This document shows positions 54,032 to 62,895 of a stretch of DNA of 64,000 nt, piece by piece. Both the position numbers and the translations under genes were made by a program. The DNA is from Lachnospiraceae bacterium. GTDB taxonomy: Bacteria > Bacillota > Clostridia > Lachnospirales > Lachnospiraceae. Location: NCBI GenBank assembly GCA_024697065.1, contig JAILGE010000006.1, positions 50,638 to 114,637 on the forward strand, read 5' to 3'. A model generated the notes under the pieces. That model worked only from the letters and a program-made list of their open reading frames with translations, had not been told where the DNA came from and did no database searches. Within the stretch, counting starts at the first letter, position 1, and every line of letters starts with the position of its first letter.

Positions 54032-55663
54032 GTGGGTAATTTAAAACTTTCAGCCATGATAAGCAACGGCATGATCGTTCAGAGAGGAAAGAAGGTGCAT
54101 GTCTGGGGTTGGACCGACAGTGCGGTTCATGTTGAGGGCTGCATTTCCGATAAAAAGGCGCATGTCGACGCTGTTAAGGATGATGATGAATTCAGATTTG
54201 ATCTGTATTTTGACGAGCTTCCTGTTGGCGGACCTTACGAGCTTAAAGTAAAGGCAGGAGATACTGTTGCAGAGGTTAAGGATATCTATTCCGGTGATGT
54301 TTTTCATTTAGCCGGCCAGTCCAATATTGAATTCCCTATGAGCAGGGTAAGAGATACTTATCCTGAGTATTTTGAGGATCCAAAGGACAATCTTATAAGA
54401 ACGTTTAAAGTCGTTGAGAACGGCAATTTTCACGGCCCCTTAAAAGAGGTTCAGAGCGGCTCATGGGTTGATGTAAACGAGGCGTCGCTTCCGGATTATT
54501 CAGCCATCGGATTTTTCATGGCTAAGGCTTTAAGAGCATCAGAAGATGTTCCGGTAGGCCTTGTCAATACCACACTCGGCGGTTCTACCATCGAATCCTG
54601 GATGAGCAAGGATATGCTTGCAGCATGGCCCGATGATATCAGGCTTGCAGAGAAGTATGCCGACGATGCTTTTCTGGCTGAAGTTAAGCGTACCAATGAG
54701 CATAACGGAAGCAGTTGGAGAGAAGAGGCGGCCAATAAGGATAAGGGCCTTTCTGAAAAGTGGTATGAATTAACTGACGGAGTCGATGAAGTAAACGGCT
54801 GGAAGGATATAGAGATACCTTCGATCTTTAAAGAGATCCCGGATCTTAAAGGATATATCGGCAGTGTATGGCTTTGGAAAGAAATCGATGTTCCTGCTTC
54901 GCTTGCCGGCAAGGAAGCTGTTTTATGGTTCGGCACTATGGTTGATTACGATATCACTTATTTAAACGGTGAGGAGATAGGAAGAACAGAGTATTTGTAT
55001 CCCCCCCGCAGATATGCGATCCGAAAGGGCCTGCTCAAGGAAGGTAAGAATCATATATGCATCAGACTGGGAATCGAGACGGGAAGAGGCCGCGTAACAC
55101 CCGGCAAGCTTCTGGCGATCCTTACGGGAAGCGGAAAACGTATCTGTGACGGATTTAACGAGACCGTGGAAGGCTTTGATGATGTATTGGATGTTTCAGG
55201 TACATGGAAATATAAGAAGGGCTGCAGCATGGAGAAGATCGGGCCTACGGATTTCTTCAACTGGAAGCCCACGGCACTTTTCAACGGAATGTTAAATCCC
55301 TGCACCAATTATCCCGTAAAAGCTGTTATCTGGTATCAGGGCGAATCCAATGCCGGCAGAAGCAATATGTATTTCGATCAGCTTAAAGCCATGACAGAGG
55401 GATACAGAAAGCTTTGGAAGGATGATAAGCTTCCCGTTATCACGGTCAAGCTCCCTGAATTCGATGATGTCACTTATGAACCGGACGGAACCGATAATAT
55501 CAGAACAGACTGGTCGGATATGCAGAAAGTGCAGGAAGCCTGCACCGCTATCCAGGGGGTATATCTGGTTGAGACAGCAGGCACAGGAGAGATAAACGAT
55601 CTCCATCCTCAGCGTAAGAAGCCCATCGGTGACGCTATCGCCGAGATAGTAAAGAAAATTTAA
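54032..55663 (+). CDS. SGNH-type acetylesterase (sialate O-acetylesterase family)
   Basis: A 543-residue esterase. FHLAGQSNIEFPM carries the catalytic Ser, VIWYQGESNAG is the second block and DLHPQ supplies the catalytic Asp-His. A beta-galactosidase-like jelly-roll (about 255-345, VDYDITYLNGEEIG) is inserted between the blocks, as is typical of this family. No signal peptide, hence cytosolic. In this operon it most likely removes acetyl groups from xylo-oligosaccharides rather than from sialic acid. GGAGG (54019-54023) is eight bases from the GTG at 54032, which is preferred over the GTG at 54023. Confidence 0.88.
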   Translation: MGNLKLSAMISNGMIVQRGKKVHVWGWTDSAVHVEGCISDKKAHVDAVKDDDEFRFDLYFDELPVGGPYELKVKAGDTVAEVKDIYSGDVFHLAGQSNIEFPMSRVRDTYPEYFEDPKDNLIRTFKVVENGNFHGPLKEVQSGSWVDVNEASLPDYSAIGFFMAKALRASEDVPVGLVNTTLGGSTIESWMSKDMLAAWPDDIRLAEKYADDAFLAEVKRTNEHNGSSWREEAANKDKGLSEKWYELTDGVDEVNGWKDIEIPSIFKEIPDLKGYIGSVWLWKEIDVPASLAGKEAVLWFGTMVDYDITYLNGEEIGRTEYLYPPRRYAIRKGLLKEGKNHICIRLGIETGRGRVTPGKLLAILTGSGKRICDGFNETVEGFDDVLDVSGTWKYKKGCSMEKIGPTDFFNWKPTALFNGMLNPCTNYPVKAVIWYQGESNAGRSNMYFDQLKAMTEGYRKLWKDDKLPVITVKLPEFDDVTYEPDGTDNIRTDWSDMQKVQEACTAIQGVYLVETAGTGEINDLHPQRKKPIGDAIAEIVKKI

Positions 55664-55694
55664 ATTATATAATTATATTTATACGGAGGTTTAA

Positions 55695-57272
55695 ATGAGC
55701 GTAACAGCCAAGAATCCTATTCTTCCCGGATTTTATCCGGATCCTACATTTTGTGCGGTAGGAGATGATTATTATATCGTCAATTCTTCATTTTCATATT
55801 TCCCGGGGCTTCCTATCCTTCACAGCAGGGATCTTGCTCATTGGGAACAGATAGGCAATGTTCTTGACAGAGCAAGCCAGCTTCCGCTTAAGAACAGCGG
55901 AGTATCCAGAGGTCTTTTTGCACCGACTCTCAGATATCATGAAGGTAAATTTTACTGCATCTGCACCAATGTATCTTACGGCGGCAACTTCATCGTAACG
56001 GCAGAGAATCCCGAAGGTCCATGGTCTGAGCCTGTGATCATCAAGGATGCGGACGGTATCGATCCCAGCATTTTCTTCGATGATGACGGAAAGATGTATT
56101 ACACAGGAACTCATCCCAATCCTGCAGGAGAGAAGCACAACGGTGACTGGTATATCTATGTCCAGGAAATGGATAAGGAGACATTCCAGCTTCTCGGAGA
56201 GCCGCATAATGTATGGAACGGTGCGATGAGAAATGTTATTTGGCCCGAAGGCCCTCACCTTTTCAAGAAGGATGGCTTCTATTACATCATGCATGCCGAA
56301 GGCGGTACAGGTCCTGAGCATTGCGAAGCTATCTGCCGCAGTGAGAATGTATACGGACCCTTCACGGGATATCCCAAGAATCCGATCATCACACACAGAC
56401 ATCTTGGAAAGAATTATCCCATCCAGTACGTTGGTCATGCAGATATGATCGAAACGTCCAAAGGTGAATTCTATATGATCATGCTTGGTGTAAGACCTCT
56501 TGAGACATATACCACCATGGGACGTGAGACCTTTATCGCAAAGGTTGAGTGGGAAGACGGATGGCCGGTTGTCAATCCCGGAGCAGGTATGCTCACAGAT
56601 ACTGTAGAGATCGATCTTGACGAGTGGATCCCCGAAAAAGATCCTTCATCATTTACTTCCAGAACGGGTGCGCTTACCAGACCGCCCTTCGGAAGCAAGA
56701 AGTATGATTTCACTGAAATGGACAGTCTCGGATGTGAATTCATGGCATTCCGTAATCCAAAGGATACCATGTACAGGCTCTCGGATAAGGGACTCGAGCT
56801 TAATTATGATGAGTGTGATCTTACAAAGGAAGATGAGATGTCTTATCTCTGCATCAGACAGCAGCATCACAGTTTTGATGTGGTTACAGAGGTGGCTCTC
56901 GATTCTCTTAAGGAAGAATATGCTGCAGGTATCACGGTTCTTCAGAACAACCTTTACAACCTTAGCGTGGAAGTAAAGGGCGGTAAGGTGTCTGCCGTTC
57001 TTATCCAGGATGGAAAGGCCGAGGTTAAGGGCTCTGCAGATCTTAAATCCGTAGCATCCTCTGACACGGTTAAGCTTGCGATCAAGATCAGAGGTCTTAA
57101 GGCTGAGCTTTATGCGGGCGATACCGAACTCGGTGAAGCAGATGTAAGAAATCTTTCTACCGAAGTGGCAGGAGGATTTGTAGGATGTACTGTCGGATTA
57201 TATGCAAATGCCGCAGGAAAGAGCACATCCGATTATGCAGTATTTAAGAACTTTGAATATATAGCGGAATAA
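55695..57272 (+). CDS. GH43 beta-xylosidase / arabinofuranosidase
   Basis: A 525-residue inverting hydrolase with a five-bladed propeller: NPILPGFYPDPT (catalytic base Asp), GIDPSIFFDDDG (pKa-modulating Asp) and WPEGPHLFKKDG (acid Glu). NSSFSYFPGLPILHSRDL and the C-terminal beta-sandwich (about 330-525, LRQQHHSFD-like IRQQHHSFDV) point to the long xylosidase subgroup of GH43. No signal peptide. GGAGG precedes the ATG. It would release xylose, and possibly arabinose, from debranched oligosaccharides. Confidence 0.92.
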   Translation: MSVTAKNPILPGFYPDPTFCAVGDDYYIVNSSFSYFPGLPILHSRDLAHWEQIGNVLDRASQLPLKNSGVSRGLFAPTLRYHEGKFYCICTNVSYGGNFIVTAENPEGPWSEPVIIKDADGIDPSIFFDDDGKMYYTGTHPNPAGEKHNGDWYIYVQEMDKETFQLLGEPHNVWNGAMRNVIWPEGPHLFKKDGFYYIMHAEGGTGPEHCEAICRSENVYGPFTGYPKNPIITHRHLGKNYPIQYVGHADMIETSKGEFYMIMLGVRPLETYTTMGRETFIAKVEWEDGWPVVNPGAGMLTDTVEIDLDEWIPEKDPSSFTSRTGALTRPPFGSKKYDFTEMDSLGCEFMAFRNPKDTMYRLSDKGLELNYDECDLTKEDEMSYLCIRQQHHSFDVVTEVALDSLKEEYAAGITVLQNNLYNLSVEVKGGKVSAVLIQDGKAEVKGSADLKSVASSDTVKLAIKIRGLKAELYAGDTELGEADVRNLSTEVAGGFVGCTVGLYANAAGKSTSDYAVFKNFEYIAE

Positions 57273-57282
57273 GAACTGATAT

Positions 57283-57306
57283 ATCCGGCAGGGAAACCTG
57301 TCGGAT
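57283..57306 (+). other. Intercistronic hairpin with GNRA loop after GH43
   Basis: ATCCGGCAGG and CCTGTCGGAT form ten pairs (one G-U) closed by a GAAA tetraloop. No T-run, so it is more likely an RNA stability or processing element than a terminator. Confidence 0.65.
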
Positions 57307-57334
57307 CTTAGGGGAAAGGTATATAAGATACATA

Positions 57335-59485
57335 ATGGAAAATGAATTCAGAGAAAAAGCGGAAGCACTTGTAGGTCAGATGACTGTTGAGGAAGCAGCA
57401 TCCCAGCTTCTTACCAAGTCTCCCGCGATCGACAGACTGGGTATACCGGCTTATAACTGGTGGAACGAAGGCCTGCACGGAGTTGCGAGGGCAGGTACCG
57501 CTACGGTATTTCCTCAGGCCATCGCTCTGGCAGCGATGTTTGATGCTGATTCCCTGAAGGACATAGCTGAGGTGATCTCAACCGAAGCAAGAGCTAAATA
57601 CAATATGCAGTCTGCTGCGGGAGACAGAGATATCTACAAGGGTGTCAGCATGTGGTCACCCAATATAAACCTTTTCCGTGATCCCAGATGGGGACGTGGA
57701 CAGGAATGCTACGGAGAAGATCCTTATCTTACTTCACGTCTGGGCGTATCTTTTATAAAGGGACTCCAGGGTGACGGAAAGTATCTGAGAGTATCCGCCT
57801 GCGCAAAGCATTTCGCAGTTCATTCCGGTCCGGAAGAGGGCCGTCACAGCTTCAATGCCATCGCATCCAAAAAGGACATGGTGGAGACCTATCTGCCTGC
57901 TTTCCGTGCAGCTGTTACGGAAGCCGGTGTTGAGGAGGTGATGGGTGCCTACAACCGTACCAATGGGGAGCCCTGTTGCGGAAGTAAGACACTGCTCAAG
58001 GATATTCTTATCGATGAGTGGGGATTCAAAGGGCATGTTGTAAGTGACTGTCTTGCCATTCAGGATTTCCATCTGAATCATAAAGTTACCAGGGATGCGG
58101 AAGAATCAGCCGCTCTTGCGCTTAAAAACGGATGTGATATCAACTGCGGTGTGGTTTACGAGCATCTTATGAGCTGCTATGAAAAAGGCATGATCACCGA
58201 GGCTGATATCAGAAATGCAGCCGTGAAAGTTTTTACTTCAAGATTTAAGCTTGGAGTACTTTCAGATGACTGTGAATATGATAAAATAAGTTATGAAAAA
58301 GTTTCCTGCAGCGAGCACAAGCAGAAGTCTCTTGAAGCAGCATACAGATCGATAGTATTGCTGAAGAACAACGGCATACTGCCGCTGAATAAGGAAGCGC
58401 TTAAGACTATTGCGGTCATCGGACCCAATGCCGATTCCAAGGTGGTACTTGAAGGCAATTACAACGGAACGGCAGATGAATATATCACAAATATCGAAGG
58501 TATACGCAAGGAGATGAGTCCTGCCACAAGGCTTGTGTACTCGGAAGGCTGTCACCTCTACAATGACAGGGTGCAGCCCCTGGCGGAAGCAGACGACAGG
58601 ATCGCTGAGGCTAAGGCTGTGGCATCCATGGCGGACGTGGTCATCCTTTGTCTCGGACTGGATTCCACGATAGAAGGTGAAGAAGGTGATGCCGGTAACA
58701 GCTTTGCTGCCGGTGACAAGAAGAACCTTTTATTCCCGGAGCCGCAGGAGAAGCTTATGCGGGAAGTGGTTTCCACAGGAACACCTGTGATACTTGTGAT
58801 CAACAGCGGAAGCGCACAGGATGTGAGCTACGCCGATGAAAACTGTGCTGCAGTGCTTCAGTGCTGGTACAGCGGACAGTTTGGAGGACTTGCCCTTGCA
58901 AGGACTCTTTTCGGCAACAACAATCCTTCAGGCAGACTTCCGGTGACCTTCTACAGGGAAGGCGACCTGCCTCCTTTTGAAGATTACTCAATGAAGAACC
59001 GTACCTACAGGTATTTCAAGGGGGATGTTCTTTATCCTTTCGGATACGGTCTGGGTTACAGTTCCTTTGAATATTCGGATCTTGCCGTTTTCAGCGATGG
59101 TACCGACGGAGCCTTCAGAGCGGAGGTTGAGGTCAGAAATACCGGAGATACGGACGGCGAGGAAGTTACGGAGCTCTATATCTGCAATAATGCGGAAGAG
59201 ATGTTATCCAACGGAAGAAATAATCCATATAAGTCTTTACTTGATCCCGACAATCAGCCCAGGTGGAGTCTGTGCGGATTTGTCAGGACCGCGCTTTGCG
59301 CAGGTACTTCCAAGAAGATAAGCTTAAGTATCCCGGAAAGTGCTTTTGTTACTGTACTTGAAGACGGCTCAAGGGTAGTGCTTAGAGGCCGTTACACAAT
59401 ATACGCCGGTGGACACCAGCCTGATGAAAGGAGCAGAGCTTTGACCGGCACACAATGTATCAGTGCGGAAATAGAAATACTATAA
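57335..59485 (+). CDS. GH3 beta-xylosidase
   Basis: A 716-residue family 3 enzyme of the xylosidase-like group: WWNEGLHGVAR, RDPRWGRGQECYGEDP, SACAKHFAVHSGPE and the nucleophile in HVVSDCLAI; then the alpha/beta domain (VIGPNADSK, GLDSTIEGEEGDAG) and a fibronectin-III-like end. The WNEGLHG pattern and lack of a signal peptide fit intracellular beta-xylosidases. It shares little detail with the other GH3 at 42390, so they are not recent duplicates. The ribosome site (GGGGAAAGG) is rather far from the ATG. It follows a GNRA hairpin. Confidence 0.92.
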   Translation: MENEFREKAEALVGQMTVEEAASQLLTKSPAIDRLGIPAYNWWNEGLHGVARAGTATVFPQAIALAAMFDADSLKDIAEVISTEARAKYNMQSAAGDRDIYKGVSMWSPNINLFRDPRWGRGQECYGEDPYLTSRLGVSFIKGLQGDGKYLRVSACAKHFAVHSGPEEGRHSFNAIASKKDMVETYLPAFRAAVTEAGVEEVMGAYNRTNGEPCCGSKTLLKDILIDEWGFKGHVVSDCLAIQDFHLNHKVTRDAEESAALALKNGCDINCGVVYEHLMSCYEKGMITEADIRNAAVKVFTSRFKLGVLSDDCEYDKISYEKVSCSEHKQKSLEAAYRSIVLLKNNGILPLNKEALKTIAVIGPNADSKVVLEGNYNGTADEYITNIEGIRKEMSPATRLVYSEGCHLYNDRVQPLAEADDRIAEAKAVASMADVVILCLGLDSTIEGEEGDAGNSFAAGDKKNLLFPEPQEKLMREVVSTGTPVILVINSGSAQDVSYADENCAAVLQCWYSGQFGGLALARTLFGNNNPSGRLPVTFYREGDLPPFEDYSMKNRTYRYFKGDVLYPFGYGLGYSSFEYSDLAVFSDGTDGAFRAEVEVRNTGDTDGEEVTELYICNNAEEMLSNGRNNPYKSLLDPDNQPRWSLCGFVRTALCAGTSKKISLSIPESAFVTVLEDGSRVVLRGRYTIYAGGHQPDERSRALTGTQCISAEIEIL

Positions 59486-59511
59486 AGAAAGAAGGGTAAA
59501 GAGGGCAAAAA

Positions 59512-60342
59512 ATGGACATCAAAGGACTTGAAAGAACAGCGAACAAAGTCAGAATCGGTATTGTGACAGCCGTTCACAGTGCAAAGTGCGGACATCCGGG
59601 CGGAGCTCTTTCATCGGCTGATATTCTCACATATCTCTTCTTCCAGGAGATGAATATCGATCCTGCAAACCCTAAGAAAGAGGACAGGGACAGATTCGTT
59701 CTCTCCAAGGGGCACTCAGCACCGGGATATTATTCCGTGCTTGCAAACAGAGGATTTTTCCCTGTTGAAGATCTTAAGACCTTAAGACACACCGGTTCAT
59801 ATCTCCAGGGACATCCCGATATGAAGCATATCCCCGGTGTAGATATGTCATCGGGTTCGCTCGGACAGGGCATCTCGGCCGCTGTCGGCATGGCTCTCGG
59901 TGCAAAGCTTAAGGGGGTTAACAACAGAGTATACTGTCTTCTCGGAGACGGTGAGATCGAAGAAGGCCAGGTTTGGGAAGCTGCCATGTTCGCAGGCTTC
60001 AGAAAGCTTGATAATCTTGTTCTGATCGTTGATAACAATGACCTTCAGATCGATGGTCATTTAAATGAGGTATGCTCACCTGATCCTATTGATGAAAAAT
60101 TCAAGGCATTCAATTTCAATGTGATCAAAATCAACGGAAATGATATGACAGAAGTGGCAAAGGCTTTTGAAGATGCAAAGGCTGTTAAAGATAAGCCCAC
60201 TGCTATCATAGCAAACACTGTAAAAGGCAAGGGCGTGTCATTCATGGAGAATCAGGCCGGATGGCATGGCAAGGCACCTAATGACGAAGAGTTTGAAACT
60301 GCAATGAAGGATCTTGAAAGGTTGGGAGAAGAAATTGGATAA
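59512..60342 (+). CDS. Transketolase, N-terminal subunit
   Basis: The thiamine-diphosphate-binding half of transketolase, 276 residues: SAKCGHPGGALSSADIL, SKGHSAPGYYS, GSLGQGISAAVGMA, GDGEIEEGQVWEA and the metal-binding IVDNNDLQIDG. It works only with the C-terminal half encoded by the next gene, a two-gene arrangement common in Clostridia. The next start codon lies inside its last codons, so translation is coupled. Placed before xylB, it moves xylulose-5-phosphate into the pentose phosphate pathway. Confidence 0.95.
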   Translation: MDIKGLERTANKVRIGIVTAVHSAKCGHPGGALSSADILTYLFFQEMNIDPANPKKEDRDRFVLSKGHSAPGYYSVLANRGFFPVEDLKTLRHTGSYLQGHPDMKHIPGVDMSSGSLGQGISAAVGMALGAKLKGVNNRVYCLLGDGEIEEGQVWEAAMFAGFRKLDNLVLIVDNNDLQIDGHLNEVCSPDPIDEKFKAFNFNVIKINGNDMTEVAKAFEDAKAVKDKPTAIIANTVKGKGVSFMENQAGWHGKAPNDEEFETAMKDLERLGEEIG

Positions 60343-61279
60343 GACAAAGAAGATAGCTACAAGAGAAAGTTACGGAAACGCACTGGCAGAGCTCGGAAAA
60401 GAGCATGATAATGTTATTGTTCTGGATGCTGACCTTGCAGCAGCAACCAAGACATCCACATTCAAGAAAGCATTCCCCGACAGACATATAGACTGCGGTA
60501 TCGCAGAGAGCAATATGATGGGAATCGCTGCAGGTCTTTCAACCTGCGGATACGTACCGTTCGCAAGCACATTCGCAATGTTCGCTGCAGGAAGAGCTTA
60601 CGAGCAGGTAAGGAACTCCATAGGATATCCTAAGCTTAATGTTAAGATCGGTGCAACTCACGCCGGAATTTCGGTTGGTGAGGACGGTGCATCCCATCAG
60701 TGCAACGAGGATCTGGCTCTTATGCGTATGATCCCCGGAATGACGGTTATCTGTCCTGCAGATGATATCGAAGCAAAGGCAGCCGTTAAAGCTGCTTACG
60801 AGCTGGAGGGACCTGTTTACCTCAGATTCGGACGTCTTGCAGTGCCCATCGTCAATGATAACAGCGACTACAAGTTCGAGATTGGCAAGGGTGTTAAGCT
60901 TCTTGACGGAAGCGATGTTACGATCATTGCTACAGGTCTTGAAGTTGCATATGCTCTTGATGCTGCCGAGATGCTCGCCGCACAGGGAATAAGCGCTGCA
61001 GTTGTAAATATGCATACCATTAAGCCTCTTGATAAGGAACTTGTACTTGCCGAGGCAGCACGCACAAAGCGCATTGTTACCGTTGAAGAGCACTCTGTTC
61101 TCGGAGGTCTGGGCGGAGCAGTTGCGGAAGTTCTTTCGGAGAATGCATGCGCACCTCTTCTCAGGATTGGTGTTAATGATGTATTCGGTGAGTCCGGTCC
61201 TGCAACAGAGCTGGTAGCCAAGTACGGACTTGATGCTGATGGTATCTGCGGAAGCATCACAAAATGGATAAAGAAGTAA
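60335..61279 (+). CDS. Transketolase, C-terminal subunit
   Basis: The second half of the enzyme, 314 residues: LDADLAAATKTSTF, the FASTFAMFAAGRAYEQ pyrimidine-domain region, THAGISVGEDGASHQ and the C-terminal EEHSVLGGLGGAVAE. The frame is open to a TTG at 60314, but GGGAG eight bases before the TTG at 60335 fits better, giving an 8-base overlap with the first subunit. Together they take xylulose-5-phosphate and ribose-5-phosphate to glyceraldehyde-3-phosphate and sedoheptulose-7-phosphate. Confidence 0.94.
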   Translation: MDKTKKIATRESYGNALAELGKEHDNVIVLDADLAAATKTSTFKKAFPDRHIDCGIAESNMMGIAAGLSTCGYVPFASTFAMFAAGRAYEQVRNSIGYPKLNVKIGATHAGISVGEDGASHQCNEDLALMRMIPGMTVICPADDIEAKAAVKAAYELEGPVYLRFGRLAVPIVNDNSDYKFEIGKGVKLLDGSDVTIIATGLEVAYALDAAEMLAAQGISAAVVNMHTIKPLDKELVLAEAARTKRIVTVEEHSVLGGLGGAVAEVLSENACAPLLRIGVNDVFGESGPATELVAKYGLDADGICGSITKWIKK

Positions 61280-61312
61280 TAAAGTAATTTACTATAAGGA
61301 GAAACAAAAAAC

Positions 61313-62770
61313 ATGTATATCGGTATTGATCTTGGAACATCTTCCGTTAAACTCCTTCTCATGGAGAATGACGGAACAATACTTGCAAAGGCAGTCAGAG
61401 AGTATGGGCTTTCATTCCCTCACACCGGCTGGTCAGAGCAGAATCCTGAGGACTGGTACGTTCAGACTCTGGATGGAATCAAAGAGCTGCTTGAAGGCAG
61501 AGATCACGGCGCTGTAAAGGGAATTGGCATAGGTGGACAGATGCACGGTCTTGTAATGCTTGATAAGGATGACAATGTTATCAGACCTGCGATCCTTTGG
61601 AATGACGGAAGAACCGTTGAAGAGACAGATTATCTCAACGACGAATTCGGCCGTGACAAGCTTATGCAGTACACAGGTAATGTTGCATTTGCAGGCTTCA
61701 CCGCTCCCAAGATCCTTTGGGTTAAGAAGAATGAGCCCGAGAATTTTGCAAAGGCTTGCAAGATCATGCTTCCCAAGGACTATCTTGTTTACAAGCTTAC
61801 AGGCGCTTTCAGCACTGATATGTCTGATGCTTCCGGAATGCTCCTTTTCGATGTAGAGCATGGAACATGGTCTGCAGAAATGCTTAAAGTCTGCGGTATC
61901 ACGGAAGATATGCTTCCGAAGATCTACAAGGGATATGAGGTTGTAGGCGAGCTTACCGACGATATCAAGAATAAGCTTTCACTTACAGGAACAGTTAATG
62001 TTTCCGCAGGTGCCGGCGACAATGCTGCAGCAGCAGTAGGTATGGGTATCGCAGGAGCAGGAAAGTGCAATATCTCCGTAGGTACTTCAGGAACGATATT
62101 CCTTACATCCGACAGCTACAGAGTGGACAAGACATGTGCGCTTCACTCATTCAGACATGCAGACGGCGGATTCCATCTTCTTGGATGCATGCTCAGTGCA
62201 GCATCATGCAACAAGTGGTTCATGGATGAGATCCTTCAGACTAAGGATTATGCAGGAGAGCAGAAGCCCATCAGCAAGCTTGGAGAGAATAATGTATTCT
62301 TCCTTCCTTACCTTATGGGTGAGAGATCACCTCATAACGATCCAGAGGTAAGAGGTTCATTCACAGGACTGAGCCTTGATACCACAAGAGCTGATATGGT
62401 TCAGGCCATGCTTGAAGGCGTCGCTTTCGGTGTAAGAGATATGCTCACAGCAGCAAGAAATATCGGTTATGATCCTGCTGAATCATGCATCTGCGGCGGC
62501 GGTGCAAAGAGCCCTCTCTGGAGACAGATCATCGCTAATGTTACAGGTATGAAGCTTGTTACAGTTGAGAATGATGAAGGACCTTCATACGGTGGTGCTA
62601 TTCTTGCAGCAGTAGGAAACGGCGAGTTCAAGACTGTAGCCGAAGCTTCACTTGCAGTTACCAAGACAGGCGCTATCACAGAGCCCGATAAGGCACTCAT
62701 TGAGAAATACAATGAGAAGTACGCTAAGTATACAGAGATCTATCCTGCAGTTAAGAATCTGTATCACTGA
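61313..62770 (+). CDS. xylB: Xylulokinase
   Basis: FGGY-family sugar kinase, 485 residues, phosphorylating D-xylulose. MYIGIDLGTSSVK is the first phosphate loop; GGQMHGLVMLD, ILWNDGRT and GGGAKSPLWRQI match XylB. It ends the transporter-enzyme operon and is closed by a terminator. D-xylose isomerase, needed before it, is not in the window; the isomerase at 32614 belongs to the fucose/arabinose type. It could also phosphorylate L-ribulose weakly, which would bridge the missing ribulokinase, but that is speculation. AAGGAG precedes the ATG. Confidence 0.95.
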   Translation: MYIGIDLGTSSVKLLLMENDGTILAKAVREYGLSFPHTGWSEQNPEDWYVQTLDGIKELLEGRDHGAVKGIGIGGQMHGLVMLDKDDNVIRPAILWNDGRTVEETDYLNDEFGRDKLMQYTGNVAFAGFTAPKILWVKKNEPENFAKACKIMLPKDYLVYKLTGAFSTDMSDASGMLLFDVEHGTWSAEMLKVCGITEDMLPKIYKGYEVVGELTDDIKNKLSLTGTVNVSAGAGDNAAAAVGMGIAGAGKCNISVGTSGTIFLTSDSYRVDKTCALHSFRHADGGFHLLGCMLSAASCNKWFMDEILQTKDYAGEQKPISKLGENNVFFLPYLMGERSPHNDPEVRGSFTGLSLDTTRADMVQAMLEGVAFGVRDMLTAARNIGYDPAESCICGGGAKSPLWRQIIANVTGMKLVTVENDEGPSYGGAILAAVGNGEFKTVAEASLAVTKTGAITEPDKALIEKYNEKYAKYTEIYPAVKNLYH

Positions 62771-62790
62771 TCTTTCATAAAGAATCTGAT

Positions 62791-62833
62791 AAAAGACGTT
62801 CATCCGGAGCGTATTTCGGGTGAACGTCTTTTT
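62791..62833 (+). terminator. Intrinsic terminator after xylB
   Basis: AAAAGACGTTCA pairs with TGAACGTCTTTT across an inner CCG/CGG pair, with T-run. It closes the long operon. Confidence 0.88.
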
Positions 62834-62880
62834 CATAATCTGAAAGAAGCATGGAGAATTAAGAAAGAATTCCGGAAATA

Positions 62881-62889
62881 TGTTATAAT
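62881..62889 (+). promoter_or_regulatory. Extended -10 promoter of the AraC gene
   Basis: TGTTATAAT, i.e. TG-N-TATAAT, with TATAAT at 62884-62889. A start 7 bases downstream falls on the A of the ATG at 62896. Confidence 0.65.
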
Positions 62890-62895
62890 CTTCAT

